Positions 52,894-61,214 of a stretch of 64,000 nucleotides of DNA are shown here, in pieces. The notes below the pieces were generated by a model that saw nothing but the letters and a program-made list of their open reading frames with translations, made no database searches and was not told the origin of the DNA. Both the position numbers and the translations under genes were made by a program. The DNA comes from Pseudobdellovibrionaceae bacterium. GTDB taxonomy: Bacteria; Bdellovibrionota; Bdellovibrionia; Bdellovibrionales; UBA1609. Each line of letters begins with the position of its first letter. Position 1 is the first letter of the stretch. The stretch is from positions 186,001-250,000 of the forward strand of contig JACKAM010000001.1 in NCBI GenBank assembly GCA_020635075.1. Reading direction: 5' to 3'.

Positions 52894-52975
52894 CCTCCGG
52901 GGAGACTCGAACTCCCATGACCTTGCGATCGGTGGATTTTGAATCCACTGCGTCTACCAATTCCGCCACAGAGGC
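52889..52975 (-). tRNA. tRNA-Leu (anticodon CAA)
   Basis: The minus strand reads GCCTCTG (acceptor), TGGCGGAATTGGTAGACGC (leucine-type D arm), anticodon stem GGATT / AATCC with loop TTCAAAA (anticodon CAA), a long variable arm, GTTCGAGTC (T arm) and CGGAGGC, then discriminator A and an encoded CCA. The seven acceptor pairs include one T-G. The long variable arm fits tRNA-Leu. It decodes UUG. Confidence 0.95.
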
Positions 52976-53353
52976 ATCTGTGTGAAGGGGCACAATTTAG
53001 AGGACGTTGACTCGTTTCTCAAGAAGAATTTTCAGGCTGTGTTTGAGAGTTCGACAGAGGTAACCAGCAATCCCATGTTGATTGGCTTTTTCAAAACAAT
53101 TCCAGCTCGTTATTCAAAAATTGCTGAAGAAAATGGCAACCAAAAACCTGGAATGGAATTTGTCTTTGCGTAAAGTCATCAGACGATTTCTTTCCATATA
53201 ATAATTTCAAACAAGAATAATCCAGTAAAAACAAATATTTAGATGGTGACCAAAATTGCCCATTTACGGCATGGCCCTTGCTCATGGGTAGGACGTTGAA
53301 AGGAGTCTTGTCGAACGCGGACAAGATATAGATCAGATCAGAGGAGTGTGACT
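52976..53353. other. Intergenic region between tRNA-Leu and the outer-membrane protein
   Basis: About 380 bases. A 63-codon frame (52982-53173, GTG start, no good ribosome site) is present, but its composition and position just beyond the 5' end of the tRNA do not persuade me. The half near the next gene is AT-rich and must hold its promoter; CTTGTC and GACAAG form a small hairpin near 53310-53328. No confident promoter boxes. Confidence 0.35.
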
Positions 53354-54523
53354 ATGAAGACGACTAAACTATTAATAGCCTCTTTGTGCTTGGTGATGTT
53401 GGGTGTCGCCAACGCTCAAGTCGAAGAAGGTGAAGTGATCGATGCCGGCCTCCAGGTCGAGCCCATCGATGTTTCTCAAGAAGCTGAACAAGAACAGCCT
53501 GCCCAACCTAAAAAAGTGGTGCGAGTCAAGGATGGCGCCGTTGCCAGTCCTCAACAAGGCATTGTGATTCTCAATCAAGGATCTCAAGCTGTCCCTGTTG
53601 TTCAGCAACCTACGACATATGTAGAGGCCAATCCCCTCCAGGACTCCCGCGCCGATCAACTGCGCCGGGCCCGTCAGGATGCGGAGATCTCCACAGAAAA
53701 GAAGATTGTGGAAAAGCTCGAGGAATCTCGCCTTGAAGATGAAAAGCGTCGCGCGAATCATCTGTTTGGCGATCGCCTCAACACCATGAATGCCGAACCT
53801 CAGCCTCAGGCCCCTGTTCCTGTTTACACTGAGCCTCAGGCCGTTCAGGTCATCCAGCAACCCATGGCGGCTCCTGCTCCTCAGGAAAACGACGAGGACA
53901 TGAAGGCCGAAATCATGGACGCAGTTCGCACCGAGCTTTCTGAGATAAAAAAAGAAGAGAAGAAAAAGCCCGAGCAACGTTACTATTTGTCAGGTGCCAT
54001 CGGCATGGCCGAGTACATCGACGTCGTAAACGTTGAAGGCAACGTGGCCACTGGCTTGACCTTCGGAACTGAAATGGACACCGGCGTTGTGGTTGAAGCC
54101 GGCTTTCACTACTCCAATTATTATATTGATGAGTACTGGTCTTATCCCTTCTTTAAGGAACTGGATCAATACAACTTCACCATTGCCGCCAAATATAGCC
54201 TCCTGAAGGGCAAGATCCGTCCGCAGATTGGGGCTTTGGCCGGTTATACCTATCGAAAGTACTTTGACCGTGGCTATCAGTCCTTCGGTTATTCCAACGA
54301 CTCAGAAGTCACTAGTAAGTCATTTGATTTGGGTATGATCGTCGGTTTGGACGTGGACCTCACAGACAGCTTCGCTATCGGCGTCGACTACCGTTACATC
54401 ATGAATGTCACCAGTCGTACCGATTCCGAGTTCCTGACAAGCCGTTTCAAGCCATTGTGGGGCGACCCGGTTGAGGATCTGGACTACACCCTGATCACCC
54501 TCAACGGAAAGTTCCGCTTTTAA
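53354..54523 (+). CDS. Outer-membrane beta-barrel protein with long coiled/disordered N-terminal region
   Basis: 389 residues from the ATG at 53354, eight bases after GAGGAG; a GTG six bases earlier is less likely. Signal peptide about 1-21 (cleavage after NAQ or VANA). Residues about 25-200 are Glu/Gln/Pro-rich, with a charged helical segment (RADQLRRARQDAEISTEKKIVEKLEESRLEDEKRR) and a second one (DMKAEIMDAVRTELSEIKKEEKKK). From about 205 to 389 an eight-stranded OmpA/OmpW-like barrel follows (YYLSGAIGMAEYID, GVVVEAGFHYSNYYIDEYW, FTIAAKYSLLKGKIRPQIGALAGYTY, SFDLGMIVGLDVDLTDSFAIGVDYRYIM) and it ends in Phe, as expected for barrel assembly. It may link the outer membrane to periplasmic partners. 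Its own terminator follows. Confidence 0.85.
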   Translation: MKTTKLLIASLCLVMLGVANAQVEEGEVIDAGLQVEPIDVSQEAEQEQPAQPKKVVRVKDGAVASPQQGIVILNQGSQAVPVVQQPTTYVEANPLQDSRADQLRRARQDAEISTEKKIVEKLEESRLEDEKRRANHLFGDRLNTMNAEPQPQAPVPVYTEPQAVQVIQQPMAAPAPQENDEDMKAEIMDAVRTELSEIKKEEKKKPEQRYYLSGAIGMAEYIDVVNVEGNVATGLTFGTEMDTGVVVEAGFHYSNYYIDEYWSYPFFKELDQYNFTIAAKYSLLKGKIRPQIGALAGYTYRKYFDRGYQSFGYSNDSEVTSKSFDLGMIVGLDVDLTDSFAIGVDYRYIMNVTSRTDSEFLTSRFKPLWGDPVEDLDYTLITLNGKFRF

Positions 54524-54584
54524 GATTGATTTGCATGAATTGAATAACAACAGAGCCCAAAAACTCTTTGTTGTCCTCTGATCG

Positions 54585-54614
54585 CCGGGCCCCTTCGGGG
54601 TCCGGATTTTTTTT
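54585..54614 (+). terminator. Intrinsic terminator of the outer-membrane protein gene
   Basis: The stem CCGGGCCCC / GGGGTCCGG closes on a TTCG-type tip and is followed by an eight-base T-run, 62 bases after the stop codon. One G-T pair in the stem. Confidence 0.9.
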
Positions 54615-54668
54615 GTTTCCCTGCCAAAGTCCGTGACCTTGGACCTTTCTCTCGGGGTAAAATAGGGC

Positions 54669-55334
54669 ATGGTTGGGCGATTCTGTTACATAATTCTTCT
54701 TTTGGTGTCCTTGTTGACCATTGCTCCGCATGAGGCCGGGGCTGTTCAGGGCAAGGTGTTGACCGCCACAGTGGGCCACGTCTCCGATGAGGTGGTGACC
54801 AGTCGTGAGGTGCAGATCAACTATTTGGTTGAGAAGGCTCTTTACGGAAAAGGTCGGAGTAATCGATCTATTCCGCCCCTAGAGTGGGGTCACAAGAACT
54901 TTCCCCGCGAAGTGAATGGAGTTCTTTTAGAATGGGTGGTCCACCTGGAAGCCAAAAACTTTGCCGCCACCAAGGTGACCTCACTCGATGTGGACAAAGC
55001 TGAGAAAACCGTGCGTGAAAAGCTTCGCTCCCACTCCCAGTGGGCTCAGTTGGGTGTGACCCGCAAAGAGCTGCGTCTATTGCTTGACCGTAAGATCCGG
55101 GCAAAGAACTTCATTCAGTTTAAGGCTCAGACCTCAGTGGTTCCAGTAACAGACGACGAAGCCCAGGACTACTTTGAAAAGAACCGCTTAAAGTTTGGTA
55201 ACTTCCCCTTTGATAAGTTCAAGTCCAACATTAAGTCTTTCTTGAGCCGCCAACAGGTGGACCGCCGACTTAAAGACTGGTTTGAAGTGCTTCAAGCTAA
55301 GTACAAAGTGCGCAATCTTTTGGTGGAGATGTGA
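54669..55334 (+). CDS. Periplasmic SurA-N-like protein without isomerase domain
   Basis: 221 residues with a signal peptide (about 1-25). The mature part begins with ATVGHVSDEVVTSREVQINYLVEKAL, the pattern of SurA/PpiD-type chaperone N-domains. A helical core continues (LLEWVVHLEAKNFAATKVTSLDVDKAEKTVREKL) and a last helix has DEAQDYFEKNRLKFG. No parvulin isomerase domain follows, so only a chaperone-like role is plausible. The ATG has a weak ribosome site. Its stop overlaps the GTG of the acetyltransferase gene (GTGA), so the two are coupled. The pairing with a RimI-like gene ahead of the rimP operon may be conserved in this lineage (inference). Confidence 0.7.
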   Translation: MVGRFCYIILLLVSLLTIAPHEAGAVQGKVLTATVGHVSDEVVTSREVQINYLVEKALYGKGRSNRSIPPLEWGHKNFPREVNGVLLEWVVHLEAKNFAATKVTSLDVDKAEKTVREKLRSHSQWAQLGVTRKELRLLLDRKIRAKNFIQFKAQTSVVPVTDDEAQDYFEKNRLKFGNFPFDKFKSNIKSFLSRQQVDRRLKDWFEVLQAKYKVRNLLVEM

Positions 55335-55822
55335 CTTCACCATTTGCAGGCCCGCAATGGAGTTGGCGCCCCTTGCTGCCTGAGGATTTGCCAGCTCTGG
55401 TGAGTTGTGTGGATCAAGTCTATGGTTCTTCATCCCATCCCATTGGCGGCGGTTGGAGTGAGGAGCAGCTGGCTCTTGAGCTTCAGCAGAACAAGTCCCT
55501 CGCTGTGTTTTACAAACCCTTCGGACTGACCTGTTTCGTCTTGTGGCAGGAACTGCCGGGGGCTCATGAAGTGCGCCTGCTCGGAACCCACCCCAAGTGG
55601 CAGAGGCGGGGATTGATGGCTCGATTGCTGCGCTCAGTTATTGAGCAGATCCCTCCGGGTTGTGAATTTTGGTTGGAGGTCCACGCCGGCAACGTGGGTG
55701 CCCGTAACCTCTATGAAAAACTAGGCTTTTCTGAGGCCGGCCGGCGCCCCCGCTACTATCGAGACGGGGCCGATGCCATTCTTTTTTCTCTTCAAGTTCC
55801 GACTCCCCCACGAAACCATTAA
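55331..55822 (+). CDS. GNAT-family N-acetyltransferase (RimI-like)
   Basis: 163 residues, GTG start overlapping the previous stop by four bases. The GNAT fold is clear: motif A (VRLLGTHPKWQRRGLMARLLRSVIE) with the Q-x-x-G acetyl-CoA loop, and motif B (WLEVHAGNVGARNLYEKLGFSEAGRRPRYYRDGADAILF). The combination N..A..LY.K.GF....RR.YY.DG.DA is typical of RimI, which acetylates the N-terminus of ribosomal protein S18; the location before the rimP operon fits that. The N-terminal segment (LLPEDLPALVSCVDQVYG) is also typical. A terminator-like hairpin separates it from rimP. Confidence 0.85.
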   Translation: MTSPFAGPQWSWRPLLPEDLPALVSCVDQVYGSSSHPIGGGWSEEQLALELQQNKSLAVFYKPFGLTCFVLWQELPGAHEVRLLGTHPKWQRRGLMARLLRSVIEQIPPGCEFWLEVHAGNVGARNLYEKLGFSEAGRRPRYYRDGADAILFSLQVPTPPRNH

Positions 55823-55878
55823 GCTCTCATAATGACTTGATTTTTAGAAAGGGCTTCAGTATAAATCGGAACACTCGC

Positions 55879-55903
55879 AAGAGGGCCCGTGGCCCTCTTT
55901 TTT
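55879..55903 (+). terminator. Hairpin with T-run before rimP
   Basis: AAGAGGGCC and GGCCCTCTT with a three-base loop and a six-base T-run. It ends the SurA-like/RimI-like transcript or attenuates read-through into the rimP operon, whose first codon lies about 50 bases downstream. Confidence 0.8.
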
Positions 55904-55955
55904 ATTGTGTCCGTTTCCGGCTGATCGGAGTCGGAGTGGAATTGAGGACGTAAGT

Positions 55956-56498
55956 TTGAGCCGTTTAGCGGAAGACGTTTTGGTCAAGCTCCGTCAAATG
56001 GCGGAAGAAGTGAGTCAACGTGAAGGATGTCTCCTTTACGACCTGGAGTTCACAGGTGGAACACGCAATCGCATCTTGCGCGTGTTTATTGACCGCCCGG
56101 AAGGTACGGTAACAGTCGACGATTGTGCCAATGTATCCAGGGGCCTGAACTTACAGTTGGATGTGGGGGACCTCATCCCCGGCGGTGCCTACGAATTGGA
56201 GGTGTCCAGCCCGGGAATTGATCGGCGCTTGAATCAAACCTGGCACTTTCAAAAGGTCCTCGGCCAGGGCGTTCGCATTTCCACCACGAGTCCGATTCCA
56301 TTGCCAGAGGGAATAGAGCGCAAAGAAGGTAAGAGTGGTCCGATGTCCATCGAAGGCGAGTTGGTGGGGGCTGAGGACGAACTGGTGGTTGTTAAGAAAC
56401 AGGAAGTGAACTGGGAAGTTCCCCGCGCCATCATTCGCCAGGCAAAAGTCGTTTTCGACTTTCAGGCGAATCGCGGAAAGAAAAAAAAGAAGAGGTAA
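55956..56498 (+). CDS. rimP: Ribosome maturation factor RimP
   Basis: 180 residues from the TTG at 55956 (GAGG eight bases upstream); the frame is open to 55905 but that part is not RimP-like and overlaps the terminator. Family segments: GCLLYDLEFTGGTRNRILRVFIDRPEGTVTVDDCANVSRGLNLQLDV, then YELEVSSPGIDR, the hallmark of RimP, and a C-terminal SH3-like domain with a Lys-rich tail. It assists 30S assembly. The SH3 part has an insertion (EGIERKEGKSGPMS) compared with typical members. It is the first gene of the operon with nusA, six bases upstream. Confidence 0.92.
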   Translation: MSRLAEDVLVKLRQMAEEVSQREGCLLYDLEFTGGTRNRILRVFIDRPEGTVTVDDCANVSRGLNLQLDVGDLIPGGAYELEVSSPGIDRRLNQTWHFQKVLGQGVRISTTSPIPLPEGIERKEGKSGPMSIEGELVGAEDELVVVKKQEVNWEVPRAIIRQAKVVFDFQANRGKKKKKR

Positions 56499-56504
56499 TA
56501 CATA

Positions 56505-58034
56505 ATGGCGGCTGAAAACGTTTTTTCAGATCTGAGTCGGATGATTGAGCAAGTCGGTAAGGACAAAGGAATCGACAAGCAGGTGGTCATCGATGCGGTT
56601 ATCCAAGGCATGTTGGTTGCGGCTCGCAAAAAGTATGGCACCTACCGTGAGATTGAGGCTCAGTACAATGAAGAGACGGGTGAGATCGAACTCTACGAAT
56701 TTAAGGAAGTGGTCACGGACGAGGAATTCTGCGACGAAGAAGTGGAAATCAAACTCTCAGAGGCCCTTGAATTGGATCCTGATGCTCAGCTGAATGACTC
56801 CATCGGTAGCAAGCTTGAATCGGGTGATCTGGGCCGCATCGCTGCCCAAACTGCCAAACAAATCATTACCCAGCGGGTTCGTGATGCCGAGCGGGAATTG
56901 ATCTTTAACGAATTTGAACAGCGCAAAGGTGACATTGCATCTGGAATCGCTCGCCGCGTGGAGCGTGGTGCGATTGTTGTGGATTTGGGCCGTACTGAAG
57001 CCTACATCCCGCCCCGGGAACAGATTCCAGGTGAACAGTATAAGCCAGGAGATCGTATCCAGGGCTACATTGCGGATGTTCGTCAGACCACTCGTGGTCC
57101 GCAGATCATCATGTCCCGTGCGGATGAGCGCTACCTAGCCAAGCTTTTCGAAATGGAAGTTCCGGAGATCTATGATGCGATTGTGGAAATCAAAGCTGCT
57201 GCCCGTGAGCCTGGCCAACGGGCCAAGATTGCGGTGATCAGTAAGGACGCCGCTGTTGATCCAGTAGGTGCCTGCGTGGGTATGAAAGGAAGTCGGGTAC
57301 AAAACATCGTGCAGGAGTTGCGCGGTGAAAAGATCGACATTGTGAACTGGGACGAAGATCCTGCCCGCTTTGTTTGTAATGCTCTTGCACCTGCGGAAAT
57401 CTCCAAGGTCTATATGGATGAAAACCAAATGGAAATGGAGATCGTGGTTCCTGATCACCAGCTCAGTTTGGCGATTGGTCGTAAGGGTCAAAACGTGCGA
57501 TTGGCGGCAAAGCTGACAGGCTGGAAATTGGACATTATGTCGGAGTCCAACGCAGCTCAAAGGACAGCCGAGGCCATTTTCAACCTGATGTTGGTGCCAA
57601 ACATGACTCAGACTATGGCTCAGAATATCTTCCAGTCTGGTTTTGGATCGTTCCAGGCTCTGGCGGAAGCAAATGTGGAAGACATTATGCGTATTCCTGG
57701 CTACGACGAGGAAGCAAAAGCTCAAAAACTGGTGGACGATTCCAAAACCCTTCTTCAGCAGTATGTTGATGAAGGTAAGGAGATTCCCACGGCGCCCACA
57801 AAAGGTGGCGGTCAGGAGTCCACTGAGGGAACAGGCGATGCCAAGGCCCAGGCGGCTCAGCGCTTGAAGGAAGAAATGGCCCAGTTGGCAAAGGCAGAGT
57901 CTGGCGAAGCGGCAGCGGCTGACTCAGAAATGGGCGCCACAGCAGCTGCTACTGAAGGGAGTGCAGATGCGGCTCCTGTTGAAGAAATGAAAAGCGAGGG
58001 CGGAGGTCAGGAAGAGCCTCCGGTAGAAAGTTAA
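56505..58034 (+). CDS. nusA: Transcription termination/antitermination factor NusA
   Basis: 509 residues. The N-terminal RNA-polymerase-binding domain (about 1-135, QVVIDAVIQGMLVAARKKYG) is followed by an S1 domain (GAIVVDLGRTEAYIPPREQIPGE). The two KH domains come next (AVDPVGACVGMKGSRVQNIVQELRGEKIDIV and AIGRKGQNVRLAAKLTGWKLDI), then one helix-hairpin-helix-like unit (about 365-430). The last 75 residues are an acidic Ala/Glu/Gly-rich tail without a second acidic repeat of the E. coli type. NusA binds nascent RNA and RNA polymerase and modulates pausing and termination. It lies between rimP and infB as in other proteobacteria. Confidence 0.97.
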   Translation: MAAENVFSDLSRMIEQVGKDKGIDKQVVIDAVIQGMLVAARKKYGTYREIEAQYNEETGEIELYEFKEVVTDEEFCDEEVEIKLSEALELDPDAQLNDSIGSKLESGDLGRIAAQTAKQIITQRVRDAERELIFNEFEQRKGDIASGIARRVERGAIVVDLGRTEAYIPPREQIPGEQYKPGDRIQGYIADVRQTTRGPQIIMSRADERYLAKLFEMEVPEIYDAIVEIKAAAREPGQRAKIAVISKDAAVDPVGACVGMKGSRVQNIVQELRGEKIDIVNWDEDPARFVCNALAPAEISKVYMDENQMEMEIVVPDHQLSLAIGRKGQNVRLAAKLTGWKLDIMSESNAAQRTAEAIFNLMLVPNMTQTMAQNIFQSGFGSFQALAEANVEDIMRIPGYDEEAKAQKLVDDSKTLLQQYVDEGKEIPTAPTKGGGQESTEGTGDAKAQAAQRLKEEMAQLAKAESGEAAAADSEMGATAAATEGSADAAPVEEMKSEGGGQEEPPVES

Positions 58035-58098
58035 GAAGCGAAGGAATAAATAGGTATTGGCGACGAGTAGAAGAGACAACCCGGTTGAAGGAGTTTGA

Positions 58099-60825
58099 GT
58101 GAGCCAACCGAAAGTATATGAATTTGCAAAAGAGATTGGCGTTGAAACCCTGGCCTTGATGGACAAGATCCGTGAGTGGAATTTGCCGGTCAAGAGTCAC
58201 ATGGCTGCCCTGGACGAAGCCACCATCGAGGAAATCAAGACTCGCATGGAGGCTGAAACGGCGGCGAAATCAGGTGCTAAAAAGAAGACAGCCAAAAAAA
58301 CGGCTAAGAAAAGGGCTGCTAAGAAGACAGCGGCAAAAAAGACCACAACCGCCCGCAAGAAAAAAGTGGCTGGTAAAGTGGTAACGGCAGCCACCAAAGC
58401 AGCCGATGATGACACCGGGACTAAAAAGAAAACGGCTAAAAAGGTCGTTCGCAAAAAGACGGTGATTCGTCGAAGCGCGGCGGACAAGGAAAGAGAAGAG
58501 GCCGAACAGGCTGCGGCTGAAGCAGCAGCAGCAAATGTTGAAGCCGCCCAAGCTGTCAGTGCCATGGAAACTGAACAGGTGCCGGAAGGTGGAGATGCTG
58601 AGGTTGCGGCAGCGGACTCAGTGGTGGCGGCAGATTCAGCGACTCAAGCTGAAGCTCCAGCGCCTAAGGTACGACAAAACATTGTTGGCCGTATGGACCT
58701 GAAGCGAGTCACACGCGCCCCCAAAGAACGGGCGCCGCGTGGAGGAGATCGAGATTCCGGTGGAGCTCAGGCCGGCGGAGGCCCTGCTGGCGCCGCGGGA
58801 AGTCCCGACCTCGCCGGCCGTCCTCCTCGTGCAGGTGCCGGGCGCACACTGCGCACTGGTTTTGTTGCTCCGTCACCGATACATGATCAGGTGGATGAGG
58901 CAAAAGATGATCGCCTGAAAAAACGGCCCGGAGCCAAGGAACAACCACCAGTGACCTTTACTGCGACGGAGTTCCGCAAGCGCGAAATCGTGTTCCAGCC
59001 CAAAAAGAAGAAGATTCCAGGCAAGGGCGAAGCTAAGAAAACTCAGTTGACCACCCCTAAGGCGAGTAAACGAGTGGTGAAGGTTCATCACGTGATCAAA
59101 GTGAGTGAGCTGGCCAACCAAATGGGAATCAAAGCTCCTCAGTTAATCAAGAAGCTCATGCAGGATGGCATGATGGCTACCATGAACACCGATTTGGATT
59201 TTGATACTGTTTCTTTGATAGTTCCTGAGTTTGGCTTTGAAGCGACTAATGTTGCTTTAAACGAAGACAGTCTTCTTGAGGAAGCTTCATTTGGTAATCT
59301 TGAGGCAGAACCGGTGATTCGCACTCCTGTAGTCACAGTTATGGGTCACGTTGATCATGGTAAAACAACCTTGCTCGACTCGATTCGCAACGCCGACGTG
59401 GCTTCCCGCGAAGCCGGAGGGATCACCCAGCATATTGGTGCTTATCAGGTGACATTGGAAGATGGTGCTCAGGTGACATTTATTGATACTCCTGGGCACG
59501 CTGCCTTTACCGCCATGCGGGCGCGGGGAGCAAACGCCACTGATATCGCCATCATTGTGGTGGCAGCTGATGACGGTGTAATGCCGCAAACGGCTGAGGC
59601 GATCAACCATGCCAAAGCGGCCGGGGTTCCGATCATTGTTGCTGTCAATAAGATGGATAAACCTGATGTCAATCCCGACAAGATCAAGCAGCAACTGACA
59701 GAGTTTGAACTGGTGCCGGAAGAATGGGGTGGAAGCACTATTTTTTGTCCTGTCTCTGCTCTTAAGGGCGATGGCATTAAGGAGCTGCTCGAGCAGATCC
59801 ACTTGGTGGCTGAAATGGGTGAGCTCACAGCGAACCCCGAACGCTCAGGAACAGGCCTGGTCATTGAAAGTCGCATGGACAAGGGACGTGGAAGTGTGGC
59901 CACTCTGTTGGTGAAAGACGGGACTCTTGAGGTTGGGCAGTCCGTAGTTGTGGGTAAGGTGGCCGGTCGTATTCGTGCCATGACCAATGATCGCGGCGAA
60001 CAGGTGAAGAAGGTTGGACCTGGTGCGCCAGTTGAGATCACTGGTCTGCCTGAGACCCCAGAGGCTGGAGATCGGTTTGATGCGACCAAAACGGAAGAGC
60101 TGGCTCAGGAAGTGGCGAACTTGCGAAAACAAAAGGCTGATGCTGAAGCGGCAACTGATGCTAAAGGCATGTCCTTGGAGCAGATATTCTCCAAGGTTAA
60201 AGCGGGTGGAGTGAAAGAACTCTCAGTTGTTGTCAAAGGTGACGTCGCTGGAAGTTTGGAAGCCATCAAGGGAATGTTTGATAAATTGGGTACCGACGAA
60301 GTGAAGATTAAAGTCATTCACTCAGCTGTCGGAGGAATCAGTGAATCCGACGTTCTTTTGGCCAGCACGGCTCAAGGTTTAGTCCTGGGCTTTAACGTGC
60401 GGCCCGATGGCTCGGCTCAAAAGATGGCCAAGGAAAATGGCATTGAGATCAAGTGTTACACCATCATCTATGAGCTGATGGATGACATGAAAAAGGCTCT
60501 CTCAGGCTTGCTCGATCCCGAGGTGGTGGAAAAATCACTGGGACGGGCTGAAGTGCGAGACACCTTTAGCGTGCCCAAAATTGGAACTATCGCTGGATGT
60601 TCCGTTGTCGATGGCAAAATCAATCGCAACAGCCAACTACGGCTGGTGCGTGATGGCCGGATTATATTTGAAGGTAAAGTCAGCAGCTTGAGGCGATTTA
60701 AAGACGATGTCAAAGAAGTGGCATCAGGCTTTGAGTGTGGAATTGGCATTGAGAATTATAATGATGTCAAAGTGGGGGATGTCATCGAGGCCTTCGAGAT
60801 GGAGAGCATTGCCCGGGAGCTTTGA
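58099..60825 (+). CDS. infB: Translation initiation factor IF-2
   Basis: 908 residues, GTG start with GAAGGAG five bases upstream. An IF2-N domain (1-50, VYEFAKEIGVETLALMDKIREW) is followed by a Lys/Ala-rich tract (about 55-125) and an Ala/Glu-rich disordered region. A second IF2-N domain lies at about 330-385 (IKVSELANQMGIKAPQLIKKLMQDG). The GTPase domain has GHVDHGKTT (416-424), DTPGHAAFT, NKMDKP (about 517) and SALKGDGI. The C-terminal barrel domains follow (VIESRMDKGRGSVATLLV; FNVRPDGSAQKMAKENGIEIK). It delivers initiator tRNA to the 30S subunit. The stop codon shares a base with the rbfA start. Confidence 0.97.
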   Translation: MSQPKVYEFAKEIGVETLALMDKIREWNLPVKSHMAALDEATIEEIKTRMEAETAAKSGAKKKTAKKTAKKRAAKKTAAKKTTTARKKKVAGKVVTAATKAADDDTGTKKKTAKKVVRKKTVIRRSAADKEREEAEQAAAEAAAANVEAAQAVSAMETEQVPEGGDAEVAAADSVVAADSATQAEAPAPKVRQNIVGRMDLKRVTRAPKERAPRGGDRDSGGAQAGGGPAGAAGSPDLAGRPPRAGAGRTLRTGFVAPSPIHDQVDEAKDDRLKKRPGAKEQPPVTFTATEFRKREIVFQPKKKKIPGKGEAKKTQLTTPKASKRVVKVHHVIKVSELANQMGIKAPQLIKKLMQDGMMATMNTDLDFDTVSLIVPEFGFEATNVALNEDSLLEEASFGNLEAEPVIRTPVVTVMGHVDHGKTTLLDSIRNADVASREAGGITQHIGAYQVTLEDGAQVTFIDTPGHAAFTAMRARGANATDIAIIVVAADDGVMPQTAEAINHAKAAGVPIIVAVNKMDKPDVNPDKIKQQLTEFELVPEEWGGSTIFCPVSALKGDGIKELLEQIHLVAEMGELTANPERSGTGLVIESRMDKGRGSVATLLVKDGTLEVGQSVVVGKVAGRIRAMTNDRGEQVKKVGPGAPVEITGLPETPEAGDRFDATKTEELAQEVANLRKQKADAEAATDAKGMSLEQIFSKVKAGGVKELSVVVKGDVAGSLEAIKGMFDKLGTDEVKIKVIHSAVGGISESDVLLASTAQGLVLGFNVRPDGSAQKMAKENGIEIKCYTIIYELMDDMKKALSGLLDPEVVEKSLGRAEVRDTFSVPKIGTIAGCSVVDGKINRNSQLRLVRDGRIIFEGKVSSLRRFKDDVKEVASGFECGIGIENYNDVKVGDVIEAFEMESIAREL

Positions 60826-61214
60826 TGGCAGGTCCGAACCGCCGTATTCTAAGAGTTGAAAAAGAGCTGCGCCAGCTAATTGCAGGCTACTTGACCACGG
60901 GGCTCAAAGAGCCGTTGATGGGCTTGGCCTCAGTGACACGTGTTCAGGTGAGCCCCGATCTTCGGCACGGCAAGGTTTTTGTTAGTATTATCGGTGATCA
61001 AGCAAACCGAGATGATGATTGGTCCTTGTTGGAGGAGCAACTTCCGGAAATTCAGCGCCACGTCGGTCGTCAGCTCAAGATGAAGTACACTCCTAAAGTG
61101 CAATTGATATTGGATACGTCAGCAGAATACGCCGACAAGATCGAGAGAATGCTGGCAGAGGTGCAAAAAACCGGGCGTTCTCTGGCCGTTGAGGAGGATG
61201 GGGATGAAGACTAG
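60825..61214 (+). CDS. rbfA: Ribosome-binding factor A
   Basis: 129 residues. The ATG at 60825 overlaps the infB stop by one base (TGATG); a TTG three bases earlier is less likely. Family segments: RILRVEKELRQLIAGYL, VTRVQVSPDLRHGKVFVSI and RHVGRQLKMKYTPKVQLILDTSAEYADKIERML, a KH-like fold that binds the 30S subunit during late maturation and cold adaptation. Slightly acidic tail. Coupled to infB and truB. Confidence 0.95.
   Translation: MAGPNRRILRVEKELRQLIAGYLTTGLKEPLMGLASVTRVQVSPDLRHGKVFVSIIGDQANRDDDWSLLEEQLPEIQRHVGRQLKMKYTPKVQLILDTSAEYADKIERMLAEVQKTGRSLAVEEDGDED

Noticed and set aside
52549..52975. tRNA-Leu as an integration site of a mobile island
   Set aside because: No integrase, no duplicated tRNA 3' end and no change of gene content typical of an island were seen; only a small palindromic element is nearby.
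52982..53173. 63-codon frame (GTG start) after the tRNA
   Set aside because: It has a weak start and no family signal, and begins seven bases from the tRNA 5' end; described only as part of the gap.
58197..58565. 122-codon minus-strand frame rich in Ala, Val and Phe inside infB
   Set aside because: It is the antisense of the Lys/Ala-rich tract of IF-2.
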